Part shown: positions 51,901-60,360 of the stretch, piece after piece
Layout of the letters: every line of letters begins with the position of its first letter
How positions within the stretch are numbered: position 1 is the stretch's first letter
Assembly: GCF_004331435.1 (NCBI RefSeq)
Contig: NZ_SJKA01000003.1
Location: forward strand, 372,001 to 436,000
DNA: 64,000 nucleotides
Origin: Kribbella sindirgiensis
GTDB taxonomy: Bacteria > Actinomycetota > Actinomycetes > Propionibacteriales > Kribbellaceae
Reading direction: 5' to 3'
Program-made: the position numbers and the translations under genes
Notes under the pieces: generated by a model
What the model was told of the DNA's origin: nothing
The model's database searches: none
The model's input: the letters and a program-made list of their open reading frames with translations, nothing else

Positions 51901-52700
51901 TGCAAAGGATTTCGTCGCGGAACGCCCGGTTCCAGGTGTGGCAGGCCTCGCTGACCAATCGCACCAAACGGCAGCGGTCCGGCGAGTTCCTGGTTCAGGG
52001 CGTGCGGCCGATCTCGGTTGCCGTGGACAACGGTTGGCCGGTGCGCACCGTGATCACCGACGCATCCAGGCCCTTGTCCCGCTGGGCTTCCGACCTGCTG
52101 CAGCGGCTGCCGAACGTCGAGCGGATCGGGATGGCGCCGGAGTTGCTGGCCGAACTCGGCGAGAAGGACGAGCCCGAGCTGATCGCCGTACTGGAACTGC
52201 CGCCCGACGATCTCGAGCGGATCCCGATCGGGCCGGAGTTCCTGGGCGTCGTCTTCGACCGGCCGACCGGGCCGGGGAACATCGGGTCGATCATCCGGTC
52301 CGCCGACGCGTTCGGCGCCGACGGGGTGATCGTGACCGGGCATGCCGCCGACATCTACGACCCGAAGGCGGTCCGCGCGACGACGGGATCGCTGTTCGCG
52401 GTTCCGGCCGTCCGCGCGCCTTCGCATCGGGAGGTGCTCGACTGGGTACGCCGTACGTCAACGGTGATCGTCGGCACCGACGAACACGGGTCGACGGACG
52501 TCTACGACTTCGACTTCACGCAACCGGTCCTGCTGCTGATCGGCAACGAGACCGCGGGCCTGAGTACGGCGTGGAAAGAGGCCGCCGACCACCTGGTCCG
52601 GATCTCGATCACCGGATCGGCCAGCTCCCTCAACGCCGCCAACGCCGCGACCGCGGTGCTCTACGAGATCTCCCGCCAGCGCTCACGCCGTACACAGTAG
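51900..52700 (+). CDS. SpoU/TrmH-family RNA 2'-O-methyltransferase
   Basis: The 266-residue protein has an N-terminal substrate-binding region (NRTKRQRSGEFLVQGVRPIS) and the SPOUT knot domain. Motif 1 is PGNIGSIIRSADAFGADGVI with the catalytic Arg, motif 2 VLLLIGNETAGLS, motif 3 ISITGSASSLNAANAATAV. It methylates ribose 2'-OH in rRNA or tRNA using SAM. Its exact target is unknown; relatives include TsnR and AviRb resistance enzymes as well as housekeeping ones. It converges with the next gene, overlapping by 18 nt. Confidence 0.87.
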   Translation: MQRISSRNARFQVWQASLTNRTKRQRSGEFLVQGVRPISVAVDNGWPVRTVITDASRPLSRWASDLLQRLPNVERIGMAPELLAELGEKDEPELIAVLELPPDDLERIPIGPEFLGVVFDRPTGPGNIGSIIRSADAFGADGVIVTGHAADIYDPKAVRATTGSLFAVPAVRAPSHREVLDWVRRTSTVIVGTDEHGSTDVYDFDFTQPVLLLIGNETAGLSTAWKEAADHLVRISITGSASSLNAANAATAVLYEISRQRSRRTQ

Positions 52701-53477
52701 TTCGCCGTGCAGGATGGAGATGGTGGCGTCGGGGGTGTTCGTCCAGGTCCGCCAGGCTTCTGAGATCGCGGTCAGTTCTTCCTCCGGTACGCCGGAGGCG
52801 CGCGCCTGATCCGCCAGCGCCGACTTGAGGATGCGGTCGGCCCACATGCCGCCCCAGAACGCGCGGTCCTGCGGGTTGGTGAACGCCCAGGTCGACGTCG
52901 TCGCCTCCGCCTGCTCGAAGCCGGCCGCGCGCGCCCACGAGAGCAGGCGCCGGCCCGCGTCCGGTTCGCCGCCGTTGGCGCGCGCCATCCGCTGGTACAG
53001 GGCCATCCACTCATCCAGTTCGGGAAGCTCCGGGTACCAGACGAAGCCGTGATAGTCGGAGTCGCGGACCGCGACGATTCCGCCGGGCTTGCACACGCGG
53101 CGCATCTCCCGCAGCGCCTGCACGGGATCCGCTACGTGCTGCAGGACCTGGTGCGCGTGCACGACGTCGTACGTGTCGTCCGGCAGCTCCAGTGCGTGGA
53201 CGTCGCCGACGACGAACTCCACGTCGAGATCCAGGTCCTCGAACGCGGTCCTGGTGATGTCGAGGGCGGCGGCGTTCGCCTCCAGCGCGGTCGTCCGGCC
53301 GGGCTCGACCAGGCGGGCCAGGTCGGCGGTGATGGTGCCGGGACCGGCGCCGACGTCGAGCAGCGACATCCCGGGCCGCAGGTGCGGAAGCAGGTATCCG
53401 GCCGAGTTCTCGGCGGTCCGCCAGCTGTGCGACCGCAGTACGGACTCGTGATGGCCGTGCGTGTACACGTTGTTCAT
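52683..53477 (-). CDS. SAM-dependent methyltransferase (class I)
   Basis: The 264-residue protein has motif I LLDVGAGPGTITADLA (39-54), an acidic end of strand 2 (ALEANAAAL), VVGDVHALELPDDTYDVVHA and VCKPGGIVAVRD, all typical of Methyltransf_11. The N-terminal YTHGHHESVLRSHSWRTAEN is found in a widespread actinobacterial group annotated as ubiquinone/menaquinone-like methyltransferases. The substrate is unknown. AAAGGAG precedes the start. Confidence 0.85.
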   Translation of the reverse strand: MNNVYTHGHHESVLRSHSWRTAENSAGYLLPHLRPGMSLLDVGAGPGTITADLARLVEPGRTTALEANAAALDITRTAFEDLDLDVEFVVGDVHALELPDDTYDVVHAHQVLQHVADPVQALREMRRVCKPGGIVAVRDSDYHGFVWYPELPELDEWMALYQRMARANGGEPDAGRRLLSWARAAGFEQAEATTSTWAFTNPQDRAFWGGMWADRILKSALADQARASGVPEEELTAISEAWRTWTNTPDATISILHGELLCTA

Positions 53478-53543
53478 CCCAGGCTCCTTTGCCTTCGCTC
53501 GAACAATCCTCACGCTAATGCAGGATCTTGCTTGATGAGACAT

Positions 53544-53566
53544 ATCGTCTTGTAATACGAGACGAT
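53544..53566. promoter_or_regulatory. 23-bp near-perfect palindrome
   Basis: ATCGTCTTGTA, one central A and TACGAGACGAT form arms matching at 10 of 11 positions. It lies between the divergent methyltransferase (53477) and the rightward unit at 53650, overlapping TGTAAT-like promoter sequences. The size suggests a TetR-type dimer site. No regulator gene is adjacent. Confidence 0.55.
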
Positions 53567-53649
53567 GTACATGACCGAATATGGCCGGACCGACCCCCGG
53601 CCCACCGGCGAACCTTGAGGTACTGCAAGAACCACGAGGAGGAAATCCG

Positions 53650-53709
53650 ATGCTGGCAAAGGTGCTTCCGATCGTCGAGGTCGACCACGAACTGCTGGTC
53701 AGCCGGTGA
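53650..53709 (+). CDS. Short upstream ORF coupled to the PEP-mutase gene
   Basis: This 19-codon ORF has an ideal AGGAGG Shine-Dalgarno sequence 8 nt before its ATG and ends MLAKVLPIVEVDHELLVSR-stop. The stop overlaps the GTG start of the next gene (GTGA). The next gene has no ribosome site of its own beyond this, so translation of the short ORF likely feeds it. It may be a leader peptide or a remnant of a lost gene. Confidence 0.5.
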   Translation: MLAKVLPIVEVDHELLVSR

Positions 53710-54449
53710 ACGACCTGGCGCGGCGGTTGCGTGAACTGCACGAGCAGCCGCCGCTCGTACTGCCCAACGCGTGGGACGCCGGCTCGGCGCGAGCGATCGA
53801 GGCCGCGGGGGCGACCGCGATCGCGACGACGAGCGCGGGGGTCGCCTGGGCCGCGGGGGTGGACGACGCCGGCGGGCTTAGCCGGGAGTCCGCGATGACG
53901 GCGCTGCAGGCGATCTGCGCGACGGCATCTGTTCCGGTGACGGCCGACATCGAGGCGGGGTACGGCGATGTCGCGGCGACGGTGACCGCTGTGATCGAGG
54001 CGGGTGCGGTCGGCATCAACCTCGAGGACAGTACGGCGCGGGTCCTCGATGATCCGTTGGTGCATGCCGAGCGGATCAAGGCGGCGCGTGCGGCGGCGGT
54101 TGCCGCGGGCATCGATCTTGTGATCAACGCGCGGACCGACACGTACCTGTTCGGTGATCGGACCGGCACCATCGAACGGGCGAAGATGTACGCCGATGCG
54201 GGTGCGGACGTGCTGTTCGTTCCGGGGGTCGTTGACGCGCCGACGATCGCGGAGCTGGTGCAGGCGTCTCCGCTGCCGCTCAACGTGATGGTCGGCCCGG
54301 GCGCGCCGACGGTCGCCGAACTCGCGGACCTCGGGGTCGTGCGGATCAGCGTCGGTCCGGCGATCACGGGTGCGGCGTACGCGCTGGCGACGGCGGCCGC
54401 GAAAGAGCTGCTCACCAACGGCACGTACAACACACTCGCCGCCCGCTAG
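53706..54449 (+). CDS. Isocitrate lyase/PEP mutase family enzyme
   Basis: The 247-residue TIM-barrel protein has NAWDAGSARAIEAAGATAIA, the magnesium-binding TADIEAGYGD (79-88), INLED (about 111) and INARTDTYL. Family members cleave or rearrange C-C or C-P bonds in acids such as methylisocitrate, oxaloacetate or carboxyphosphonoenolpyruvate. The KKCGH loop of true isocitrate lyases is absent, so oxaloacetate or phosphonopyruvate-type chemistry is more likely. The GTG start overlaps the short ORF. Confidence 0.82.
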   Translation: MNDLARRLRELHEQPPLVLPNAWDAGSARAIEAAGATAIATTSAGVAWAAGVDDAGGLSRESAMTALQAICATASVPVTADIEAGYGDVAATVTAVIEAGAVGINLEDSTARVLDDPLVHAERIKAARAAAVAAGIDLVINARTDTYLFGDRTGTIERAKMYADAGADVLFVPGVVDAPTIAELVQASPLPLNVMVGPGAPTVAELADLGVVRISVGPAITGAAYALATAAAKELLTNGTYNTLAAR

Positions 54450-55579
54450 AGCAGGCGGTGGGCGGCGGCGAGGGAGCGCCACGGGCGGAGGTGCTCGGCC
54501 TCGTCGTCGAACGGCCAGGCGTCACGGGCCCCGAGCCGCAACGCGATCTCCTGCGCGGCCCGCGGACTCGTGACCGCCTCGAGTTCTCCGCCGGCCCCGA
54601 GCATGAGGTTGCCGTTAGCAACTTCTCGCGCGAGCGGCCCGACCAGCTCGGCTCCGGTCAACGCCTCAGGTCCCGGGAACAGGTGCGTCAGCCCGTGCCC
54701 GAGCCCCGGGACCGGTACGCCGTACACCTCGACGAGTTTGCGCAACGCCTCGTTCGCGTCCTCCGGGCCGAGCCGATCCCGCACGACCGCTTGCACCGCG
54801 ACCTCGAACGGACCCCACGCACCAGGAACACGTATTCCAGGACGCGCGGCGACGAGCGGCCCAAGATCGGCGTCCGCCGCCAACTGCGCCCGGGCGCTGA
54901 CCGGCTCCTGATCGAGCCCGACCAGCTGACCAACCCGACCGACGACATGAATGACGCCCTCCCAGAACGGAAGATGCGCCCGCAGCATCAGATGATCGTC
55001 GCCGCCCGCACCGACCTCCAGCAGACCAGGCTCGCCGTCGAGCGAGATCGTCCGCCGGTACACACCGCCCTCGACCGACTCGACACCCGGGACCGCACGC
55101 GCCGCGAGGTAGGTGCTCATCGCATCCCAGTCGTACGGCGGAGTGAACGGCAACCACAGCACCAGACCACCGTCCGCGGCGAGCCGGTCACCGCGCCGTC
55201 GACGCTCACGCAGCGCCCGCGGTGACGCGTGGAAGATCTCGCGCATCGCGAACTGATCCGGCGTGACGCCCAGGTGCTCGTGGAACATCCGCCGCAGGTG
55301 CCGCGCCGACACCCCGAGCCGCGCACCCAACGCCTCCTCACCGGACTCGTCGAGCAGGCCCGCGATGATCAGCTGGACCGCGCGGCAGACCAGCTCGGGC
55401 GCCTCGTCGGCCACCGTCCCGGCCACCCGGTACGGTCGGCAGCGCAGGCAGGCGCGATACCCGGCCGCCTCCGCGGCGGCGGGCAGCTCGAACGTGCTCA
55501 CGTTTTCCGCGAGCGGCTTGGCCCCGCACCTGGGCCGGCAGTAGATCCCAGTGGTTCGGACCGCGGAATAGGTCGTCAC
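54446..55579 (-). CDS. Degenerate Ada-AlkA fusion (DNA-3-methyladenine glycosylase 2-like)
   Basis: The 377-residue protein is recognisable as the AdaA-AraC-AlkA fusion. The zinc-binding Ada part keeps all four Cys (YCRPRCGAKP and CLRCRP); part of the AraC helix-turn-helix follows (LGARLGVSARHLRRMFHEHL), then AlkA_N (LVLWLPFTPPYDWDAMSTYL). Three pieces are missing: about 20 N-terminal residues; about 35-40 residues of the second AraC helix-turn-helix, with TPDQ joined directly to FAMREIFHASP; and the HhH motif (GIGPWTA) near the C-terminus. All losses are in frame. Glycosylase activity is doubtful. TAGCGT stands 6 nt before the GTG. Confidence 0.78.
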   Translation of the reverse strand: MTTYSAVRTTGIYCRPRCGAKPLAENVSTFELPAAAEAAGYRACLRCRPYRVAGTVADEAPELVCRAVQLIIAGLLDESGEEALGARLGVSARHLRRMFHEHLGVTPDQFAMREIFHASPRALRERRRRGDRLAADGGLVLWLPFTPPYDWDAMSTYLAARAVPGVESVEGGVYRRTISLDGEPGLLEVGAGGDDHLMLRAHLPFWEGVIHVVGRVGQLVGLDQEPVSARAQLAADADLGPLVAARPGIRVPGAWGPFEVAVQAVVRDRLGPEDANEALRKLVEVYGVPVPGLGHGLTHLFPGPEALTGAELVGPLAREVANGNLMLGAGGELEAVTSPRAAQEIALRLGARDAWPFDDEAEHLRPWRSLAAAHRLL

Positions 55580-55648
55580 GAAAGCACGCTAGACGGGGCC
55601 ACCGACAGTTCTGACACGCGTTTTACACCGAGTGCCCACCGTGACGGC

Positions 55649-55662
55649 TAAGGTACGGCGGG
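55649..55662 (+). promoter_or_regulatory. Leaderless -10 of the P-loop kinase gene
   Basis: TAAGGT (55649-55654) stands 7 nt before the GTG at 55662, and no ribosome-binding site is present. This decides the start over the longer reading from 55632. Confidence 0.5.
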
Positions 55663-56201
55663 TGCCGTCGAAACCGATGCTGGTCGTAGTGAGTGGTCCG
55701 CCCGGGACCGGGAAAACGACGCTGGCGCACCGGATCGCGACCGCGATCGGCTGCCCCGCGATCTGCCGGGACGAGATCAAGGAAGGGATGGCGCACGCGA
55801 CACCGGGCTTCGTGCCGGGCCCCGGTGACCCGCTGACGATGCGGACGCTGTCGACGTTCTTCGACGTACTCGGCCTGCTCATCGGCCGCGGTACGACGGT
55901 GGTCGCGGAAGCGGCGTTCCAGGACCGGCTGTGGAGCCCGGGCCTGAGCCCGCTGCTCGGCCGCGCCGACGTCCGGATCGTGCACTGCACGGTCCCCGCC
56001 GAGGTCGCGCTGCAGCGGATCACCGACCGGACGTCCAGTGACCCACGCCGGGCCGCTCACGAGGACGCGCAGATCAGCGCCGACGCCCGGCTCCGCACCC
56101 ACAACTCCTTTCAGCCCATCGACCTCCCCGTTCCTTCTCTCACTGTGGACACCACCACCGAGCCGCCGATGGAGAAGATCCTCGCGTTCCTGTCGCGCTG
56201 A
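55662..56201 (+). CDS. AAA/P-loop small-molecule kinase-like protein
   Basis: The 179-residue protein has a Walker A GPPGTGKTTLA (about 13-23), RDEIKEGMAHA after it, GTTVVAEAAFQD as Walker B-like strand, and a lid region LQRITDRTSSDPRRAAHED. This is the zeta-toxin/chloramphenicol phosphotransferase-like kinase group. The phosphate acceptor is unknown and no antitoxin gene is adjacent. Confidence 0.77.
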   Translation: MPSKPMLVVVSGPPGTGKTTLAHRIATAIGCPAICRDEIKEGMAHATPGFVPGPGDPLTMRTLSTFFDVLGLLIGRGTTVVAEAAFQDRLWSPGLSPLLGRADVRIVHCTVPAEVALQRITDRTSSDPRRAAHEDAQISADARLRTHNSFQPIDLPVPSLTVDTTTEPPMEKILAFLSR

Positions 56202-56283
56202 CGACTGCAGGGGCGCGCACGCGGGGAGCCGCCGGACATGGTGCACTACCTCCTGTCGTTGGCGATTCGCGGAGGGGATCCAC

Positions 56284-56967
56284 ATGCTCGAGCGGTTTGC
56301 GGGGTTGACCACTGCACATGTTGCTGATGCTTGTGTGCGGGCCGGTGTGCAGGTGCGGACGGTGTCGTTGACGGCCGTGGCCGGCGGCCGAGTCGCGGGG
56401 CGGGTGTTGCCGGCGCAGCATGTCGGCAGTGTCGACGTTTTCCTGGAGGCGTTCGAGTCCGCTGTCGAGGGCGACGTACTGGTCGTGGACAACGGTGGCC
56501 GGCGGGACGAGGCGTGTGTGGGTGATCTGGCCGCGCTGGAGGCTGCTGCCGCGGGTGTCGCCGGGATCGTGATCTGGGGACTGCATCGGGACACGGCCGA
56601 CATCGCCGCGATCGGGTTGCCGGTGTTCAGCCTCGGAGCGTTGCCGACCGGGCCGTTGCGGCTCGACCCGCAGCCGGCCGATGCGTTGTCCAGGGCAACG
56701 ATCGGCGAGTGGACGGTGACCCGGGACGACGTCGTACTCGCGGACGAGGATGGGGCGGTCTTCGTACCGGCCGATCGGCTGGAGGAACTGTTCGGGCTCG
56801 CCGAGACGATCCGGGACACCGAGCACCGGCAGGCGGACGAGATCCGCGCCGGGCGGTCGCTGCGCTCGCAGGTGAGCTTCACGCAGTTCCTCGAGCGCCG
56901 GGCCGCCGATCCGTCGTTGACCTTCCGTCAGCACCTGCGCGCGGTGCGAGGAGCGATCGAGGAATGA
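56284..56967 (+). CDS. RraA-like / dimethylmenaquinone methyltransferase-like protein
   Basis: The 227-residue protein has the RraA fold pattern: GLTTAHVADACVRAG, VDNGGRRDEACVGDLAALEA, VIWGLHRDTADIAAIGLPVF. In this family RraA binds RNase E, while others are 4-hydroxy-4-methyl-2-oxoglutarate aldolases using the Arg-Asp pair. The conserved R-D (HRD) is present, so aldolase activity is possible. GGAGGGG precedes the ATG. The stop overlaps the aldo-keto reductase start. Confidence 0.8.
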   Translation: MLERFAGLTTAHVADACVRAGVQVRTVSLTAVAGGRVAGRVLPAQHVGSVDVFLEAFESAVEGDVLVVDNGGRRDEACVGDLAALEAAAAGVAGIVIWGLHRDTADIAAIGLPVFSLGALPTGPLRLDPQPADALSRATIGEWTVTRDDVVLADEDGAVFVPADRLEELFGLAETIRDTEHRQADEIRAGRSLRSQVSFTQFLERRAADPSLTFRQHLRAVRGAIEE

Positions 56968-57761
56968 GCACCTGGAAGCTGGGGGACGTTTCCGTCGAGC
57001 GGATGGGGTTCGGCGCGATGCGGATCACGGCGCATCCCGACCGAGCGATCGCCGTACTGCGGCGCGCGGTCGAGCTCGGTGTGAACCATCTCGACACTGC
57101 CGCGTTCTACGGGTCCGGAAAACGTTTCGCGAGCGAGCTGATCCGCGAGGCGCTGGCGCCGTACCCGGCCGACCTGGTGATCGCGACGAAGGTCGGGCCG
57201 GGGAGTGATCCGGAACGCGGTTTCTACAACGCGACGACGGCCGCCGAACTGCGGGAGCAGGTCGAGACGAACCTGCGCCAGCTCGGAGTCGACTGCCTCG
57301 ACGTGGTGAACCTGCGGATCACCGGAGAGGGCTCGCTCGGCGAGCGTTTCGGCTGGCTCGTGGAGTTCCGCGACGAGGGCCTGATCAAACAGCTCGGAGT
57401 CTCGAACGTGCGGCTCGACCACGTCGAGGAGGCGCTCGCGATCGCGCCGATCGTCTGCGTACAGAACAGTTACGCCGTCGACCGCCGCGGCGACGAGGAC
57501 GCGATCATCCGCTTCTGCGCCGAGCGCGACATCGCGTACGTCCCGTTCGGCGCCATCACCGACGCCCACGACTCAGCCGCCGTCGACGCGCTCGCCGCGG
57601 CCCACAACGCGACGCCTCAACAGGTCCGGCTGGCCTGGACCCTCCACCACTCCCCCAACATCCTCGCCATCCCCGGCACCGGCTCCGTCGCCCACCTCGA
57701 AGAGAACATCGCCGCCGGTTCGCTGCACTTCAGCCCCGAGGAACTCGCCACACTCGACTAA
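56964..57761 (+). CDS. Aldo/keto reductase
   Basis: The 265-residue TIM barrel has catalytic Asp44, Tyr49 (HLDTAAFYG) and Lys76 (IATKVG). The usual catalytic His before the RxPD segment is replaced (CLDVVNLRITG). The C-terminal NADPH site reads AIPGTGSVAHLEEN. It reduces aldehydes or ketones; the substrate is unknown. It is translationally coupled to the RraA-like gene (ATGA), so the two may act in one route. Confidence 0.87.
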   Translation: MSTWKLGDVSVERMGFGAMRITAHPDRAIAVLRRAVELGVNHLDTAAFYGSGKRFASELIREALAPYPADLVIATKVGPGSDPERGFYNATTAAELREQVETNLRQLGVDCLDVVNLRITGEGSLGERFGWLVEFRDEGLIKQLGVSNVRLDHVEEALAIAPIVCVQNSYAVDRRGDEDAIIRFCAERDIAYVPFGAITDAHDSAAVDALAAAHNATPQQVRLAWTLHHSPNILAIPGTGSVAHLEENIAAGSLHFSPEELATLD

Positions 57762-58642
57762 CCGACCGCCGCCCGGACCGCGGGCACGACCTCCTGGGAC
57801 CAGCGGGACAGCTGGACCTCGAACGAGTCGGAACCGCGCGGAAACAGCGTGAATCCGGCGGCGTCGTGGTTCAGGATCGCGTCAATGAGCTCCTCGACCC
57901 ATTGCGCCGCGGAGCCGCCGAGCCAGCGCCCTTCGTCGTCGCGGGTCCGGCGGAGTGGGGTCGCGGTGATCGCCCCGGGGAAGTTGTAGATCGTCGCGAC
58001 GTCCGACGGTTTCCGGCCGACGGAGAGCGCCGCCTCGTCGATGATCGGGCGGGACCAGCGGAAGCGGTCGCTGAGCCAGTCGGCGGCGTGACCGGGGATC
58101 CAGCCGTCCGCGTTCCGGCCGGTCGCGGCGAGCGACTTGGGGCCGTTCGAGCCCGTCCAGATCAGCGGCGCGGGGACGGCCGCCGGGCGGAGGGGCCCGA
58201 TCGGGTAGTGCTTGGTCGGCGCCGGCGTACCGCCGTCGGACATCGAGTGGACGAGCTGCATCGCCTCCTCGAACGCTTCGACCGCCTCGGCCGGGCGCAG
58301 TTCCGGCACGCCCATCGTCGTGATGCGGTCCCAGGCCCCGCCGGCGCCCAGGCCGAGGACGAAGCGGCCGCCGGACAGTGCCGACAGGGAGGTCGCCGTA
58401 CGGGCGAGGACCGGCGCGGGTCGCAGCGGCAGGTTGGTCACGTTCACGAACGCCGACAATCGCTCCGTTCGCCCCAGCACGAAGGCGATCGCGGCGTACC
58501 CGTCGAGCATGTCCGGGACGTACGGGTGGTCGGCGAGGCTGACGTGATCGAGACCGTCCCGGTCGGCCTGCTGGGCGAGCCGGACGATCCCGGCGGCCTC
58601 GCGCACAGCGTCCGGCGAGCCGTAGCCGAAGCGCACGTTCAT
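57758..58642 (-). CDS. LLM class F420-dependent oxidoreductase
   Basis: The 294-residue luciferase-like protein has DHVSLADHPYVPDML, ATSLSALSGGRFVLGLGAGG and PLIWTGSNGPKSLAATGRNA, as in F420-dependent members of the family. These reduce or oxidise a range of compounds with deazaflavin, consistent with an actinobacterium. GAGGAG lies before the ATG. It is divergent from a marR gene whose operator-like inverted repeat overlaps both promoters. Confidence 0.86.
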   Translation of the reverse strand: MNVRFGYGSPDAVREAAGIVRLAQQADRDGLDHVSLADHPYVPDMLDGYAAIAFVLGRTERLSAFVNVTNLPLRPAPVLARTATSLSALSGGRFVLGLGAGGAWDRITTMGVPELRPAEAVEAFEEAMQLVHSMSDGGTPAPTKHYPIGPLRPAAVPAPLIWTGSNGPKSLAATGRNADGWIPGHAADWLSDRFRWSRPIIDEAALSVGRKPSDVATIYNFPGAITATPLRRTRDDEGRWLGGSAAQWVEELIDAILNHDAAGFTLFPRGSDSFEVQLSRWSQEVVPAVRAAVG

Positions 58643-58655
58643 GGCGACTCCTCAG

Positions 58656-58708
58656 ATAGTTCGTTGTTCTAATTAGTTGTAGCACGAAAAGTTAGAACTG
58701 CAAACTAT
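58656..58708. promoter_or_regulatory. Inverted repeat, candidate MarR operator
   Basis: A 17-nt arm at 58656-58672 (ATAGTTCGTTGTTCTAA) is repeated in inverted form at 58692-58708 with 14 of 17 positions matching. The centre is AT-rich (CTAATTAG). It fills the spacer between the LLM oxidoreductase and marR. The likely ligand is the MarR protein itself. Confidence 0.6.
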
Positions 58709-58733
58709 TAGGGTGACGGACTATCATGGGGTC

Positions 58734-59156
58734 ATGGTGACGACGACGGCTGCCCGGGACACCGATCTCGCGAGCGCGCTGGTGCAGACGATGCACCGGC
58801 TGCAGGACCTGCACGCCGAGACCAGCCGCCCGCTCGGCCTCACCCCGCAGCAGGCGCATCTGCTGTGCGTGCTGCTCGGCGGTCCGCTCGGCATGACCGA
58901 ACTCAGCCGGATCCTGAGCATCGAACGGTCCAGCCTGACCAGCATGGTCGACCGCCTGGAACGCCGTACCTTGGTGGCCCGCATCCCCAGCCCCACCGAC
59001 CGCCGAGCCAGCCAGATCGAGCTGACCCCCGACGGCCTCGCCCTGGCCCACGAAGCGCACGACGCGGTCGTCGACCGCATCAACACGATGACGGCCGATC
59101 TCCCGGCATCGACCCGCAACACCATCACGAGCGCCCTGCGATCCATCCTCGCCTGA
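58734..59156 (+). CDS. MarR family transcriptional regulator
   Basis: The 140-residue protein has the MarR winged helix (about 35-105; LTPQQAHLLCVLLGGPLGMT, then IERSSLTSMVDRLERRTLV and the wing IPSPTDRRASQIELT). It probably controls the divergent LLM oxidoreductase and the downstream alpha/beta hydrolase. TATCAT stands 6 nt before the ATG at 58734, favouring this start over 58713. Confidence 0.87.
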   Translation: MVTTTAARDTDLASALVQTMHRLQDLHAETSRPLGLTPQQAHLLCVLLGGPLGMTELSRILSIERSSLTSMVDRLERRTLVARIPSPTDRRASQIELTPDGLALAHEAHDAVVDRINTMTADLPASTRNTITSALRSILA

Positions 59157-59845
59157 TGACCTACCGGTACGCCGAGCTGTCGGGTTCCCGCGTCGCGTAC
59201 CGGGTGCACGGCTCCGGGCCGGCGATCGTGCTGATGAAGAACAACCGGCGCCCACCGGACTATCCGATCGTCGAGCAACTTTCCGAGCATTCCCGCGTCC
59301 TGCAGATCCACCCGATCGGCTTCGGCGCCGGCGATCGTCCCGAGGCCTTCGACTTCGGCGACATCGGGCGCCAGGTGCTGGCCGTGCTCGACCAGGAGGG
59401 CATCGACCGGTTCGCGGTCTGGGGCTTCTCGCAGCCGGCCTGTATGTCGGCGGTCGTGGCCGCCTCGACCGATCGCGCCGCCGCGCTGGTGATGGGCGGC
59501 GTGACGCCGATCGGGTTCCCGACGGACGGCGAGATGCGCCGGTTGGAGCGGGAGCCTCGGTTGCCTCGGGCCGCGCTGGAGTTCTGGCGGAGGTATCGGT
59601 CGTACGACTGGCACCACGAGCTCAGGCGCTACCCCGGGACCAAGATCGCGTACCTAGGCACCGCCGATCCGGCGATCCGGCGACTGCGGCGCCTCAGGCC
59701 GGTACTCGAAGGAATCGGCTTTACCTACTTGGAGTTCGACGGGCTCAACCACAGCACGTGTGGACTGGGCGACGCGTCGGCCGACGGGCAGCGCGTCGCC
59801 CAGACAATCGCCGAGCTGCTGCTCAGCCGCGGGCCTAATGACTAA
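59156..59845 (+). CDS. Alpha/beta hydrolase
   Basis: The 229-residue protein has the oxyanion region VAYRVHGSGPAIVLM, nucleophile Ser in FAVWGFSQPACM, an Asp in AYLGTADPAIRRL and a C-terminal His in FDGLNHSTCGL. The substrate is unknown. Its ATG overlaps the marR stop (TGATG), so it belongs to the MarR-controlled unit. It converges with the YciI gene, overlapping by 4 nt. Confidence 0.83.
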   Translation: MTYRYAELSGSRVAYRVHGSGPAIVLMKNNRRPPDYPIVEQLSEHSRVLQIHPIGFGAGDRPEAFDFGDIGRQVLAVLDQEGIDRFAVWGFSQPACMSAVVAASTDRAAALVMGGVTPIGFPTDGEMRRLEREPRLPRAALEFWRRYRSYDWHHELRRYPGTKIAYLGTADPAIRRLRRLRPVLEGIGFTYLEFDGLNHSTCGLGDASADGQRVAQTIAELLLSRGPND

Positions 59846-60360
59846 CGCCTGCCGCCGAACTCCCAGGGATGTACTTCGGCGTCGTCGGCTTGGATGAGGT
59901 GTGCGGCGGCCTCCGGGTTCGGCGCCTCCAGCAGCGCGGCTCTCCCGAGGTGCCGGTCGCCGTCGAGGCGGTCGCCGTACATGATCAGGTGTTCCGAGCT
60001 GAGCTGCCGCGACGCGTCCTTGGTGAGGACGAGATAGCGGTGGTAGCCCTCGACCGCGGCGCCGAAGTCCCACATCGTGCGGCCCGGGGCGTGGTTGTGA
60101 AAACGCTGGATTTCCACAGTCTCGAAAGCGCCGGCACGGAAGTACGGCTCGTCGTACGCGAACTCGTTCGCCGCATCGTCGTCCGGCAACTCGACGATGT
60201 GCAGACTCCCCGTGGTCCGCTGCCCATCCTCGGTCAACGTCGGCCCCCGCGCGATCAGCCGGTCGCCATACCCGTCCATGAACGCCCAATGCTCCTCGTT
60301 CAACGCAACCTTGATCTCGAACCCGCCCGCCTTGTCGCGGCCGTAGACGAAGTACTCCAT
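59842..60360 (-). CDS. YciI family (YCII domain) protein
   Basis: The 172-residue protein begins with a YCII domain: VYGRDKAGGFEIKVALNEEH, YGDRLIARGPTL, GSLHIVELPDDDAANEF and FRAGAFETVEIQRF. The His and Asp of this ferredoxin-like fold are present. A second half (about 95-172) has no clear similarity. The function is unknown. TAAGGT stands 6 nt before the ATG on the minus strand, suggesting a leaderless transcript. Confidence 0.8.
   Translation of the reverse strand: MEYFVYGRDKAGGFEIKVALNEEHWAFMDGYGDRLIARGPTLTEDGQRTTGSLHIVELPDDDAANEFAYDEPYFRAGAFETVEIQRFHNHAPGRTMWDFGAAVEGYHRYLVLTKDASRQLSSEHLIMYGDRLDGDRHLGRAALLEAPNPEAAAHLIQADDAEVHPWEFGGRR

Noticed and set aside
55662..56201. Zeta-type toxin
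   Set aside because: The kinase resembles that group, but no epsilon-like antitoxin gene is adjacent and the substrate-binding part is not diagnostic.
56238..56325. Small ORF before the RraA-like gene
   Set aside because: It has an ATG but a poor ribosome site, overlaps the real start out of frame and shows no recognisable features.
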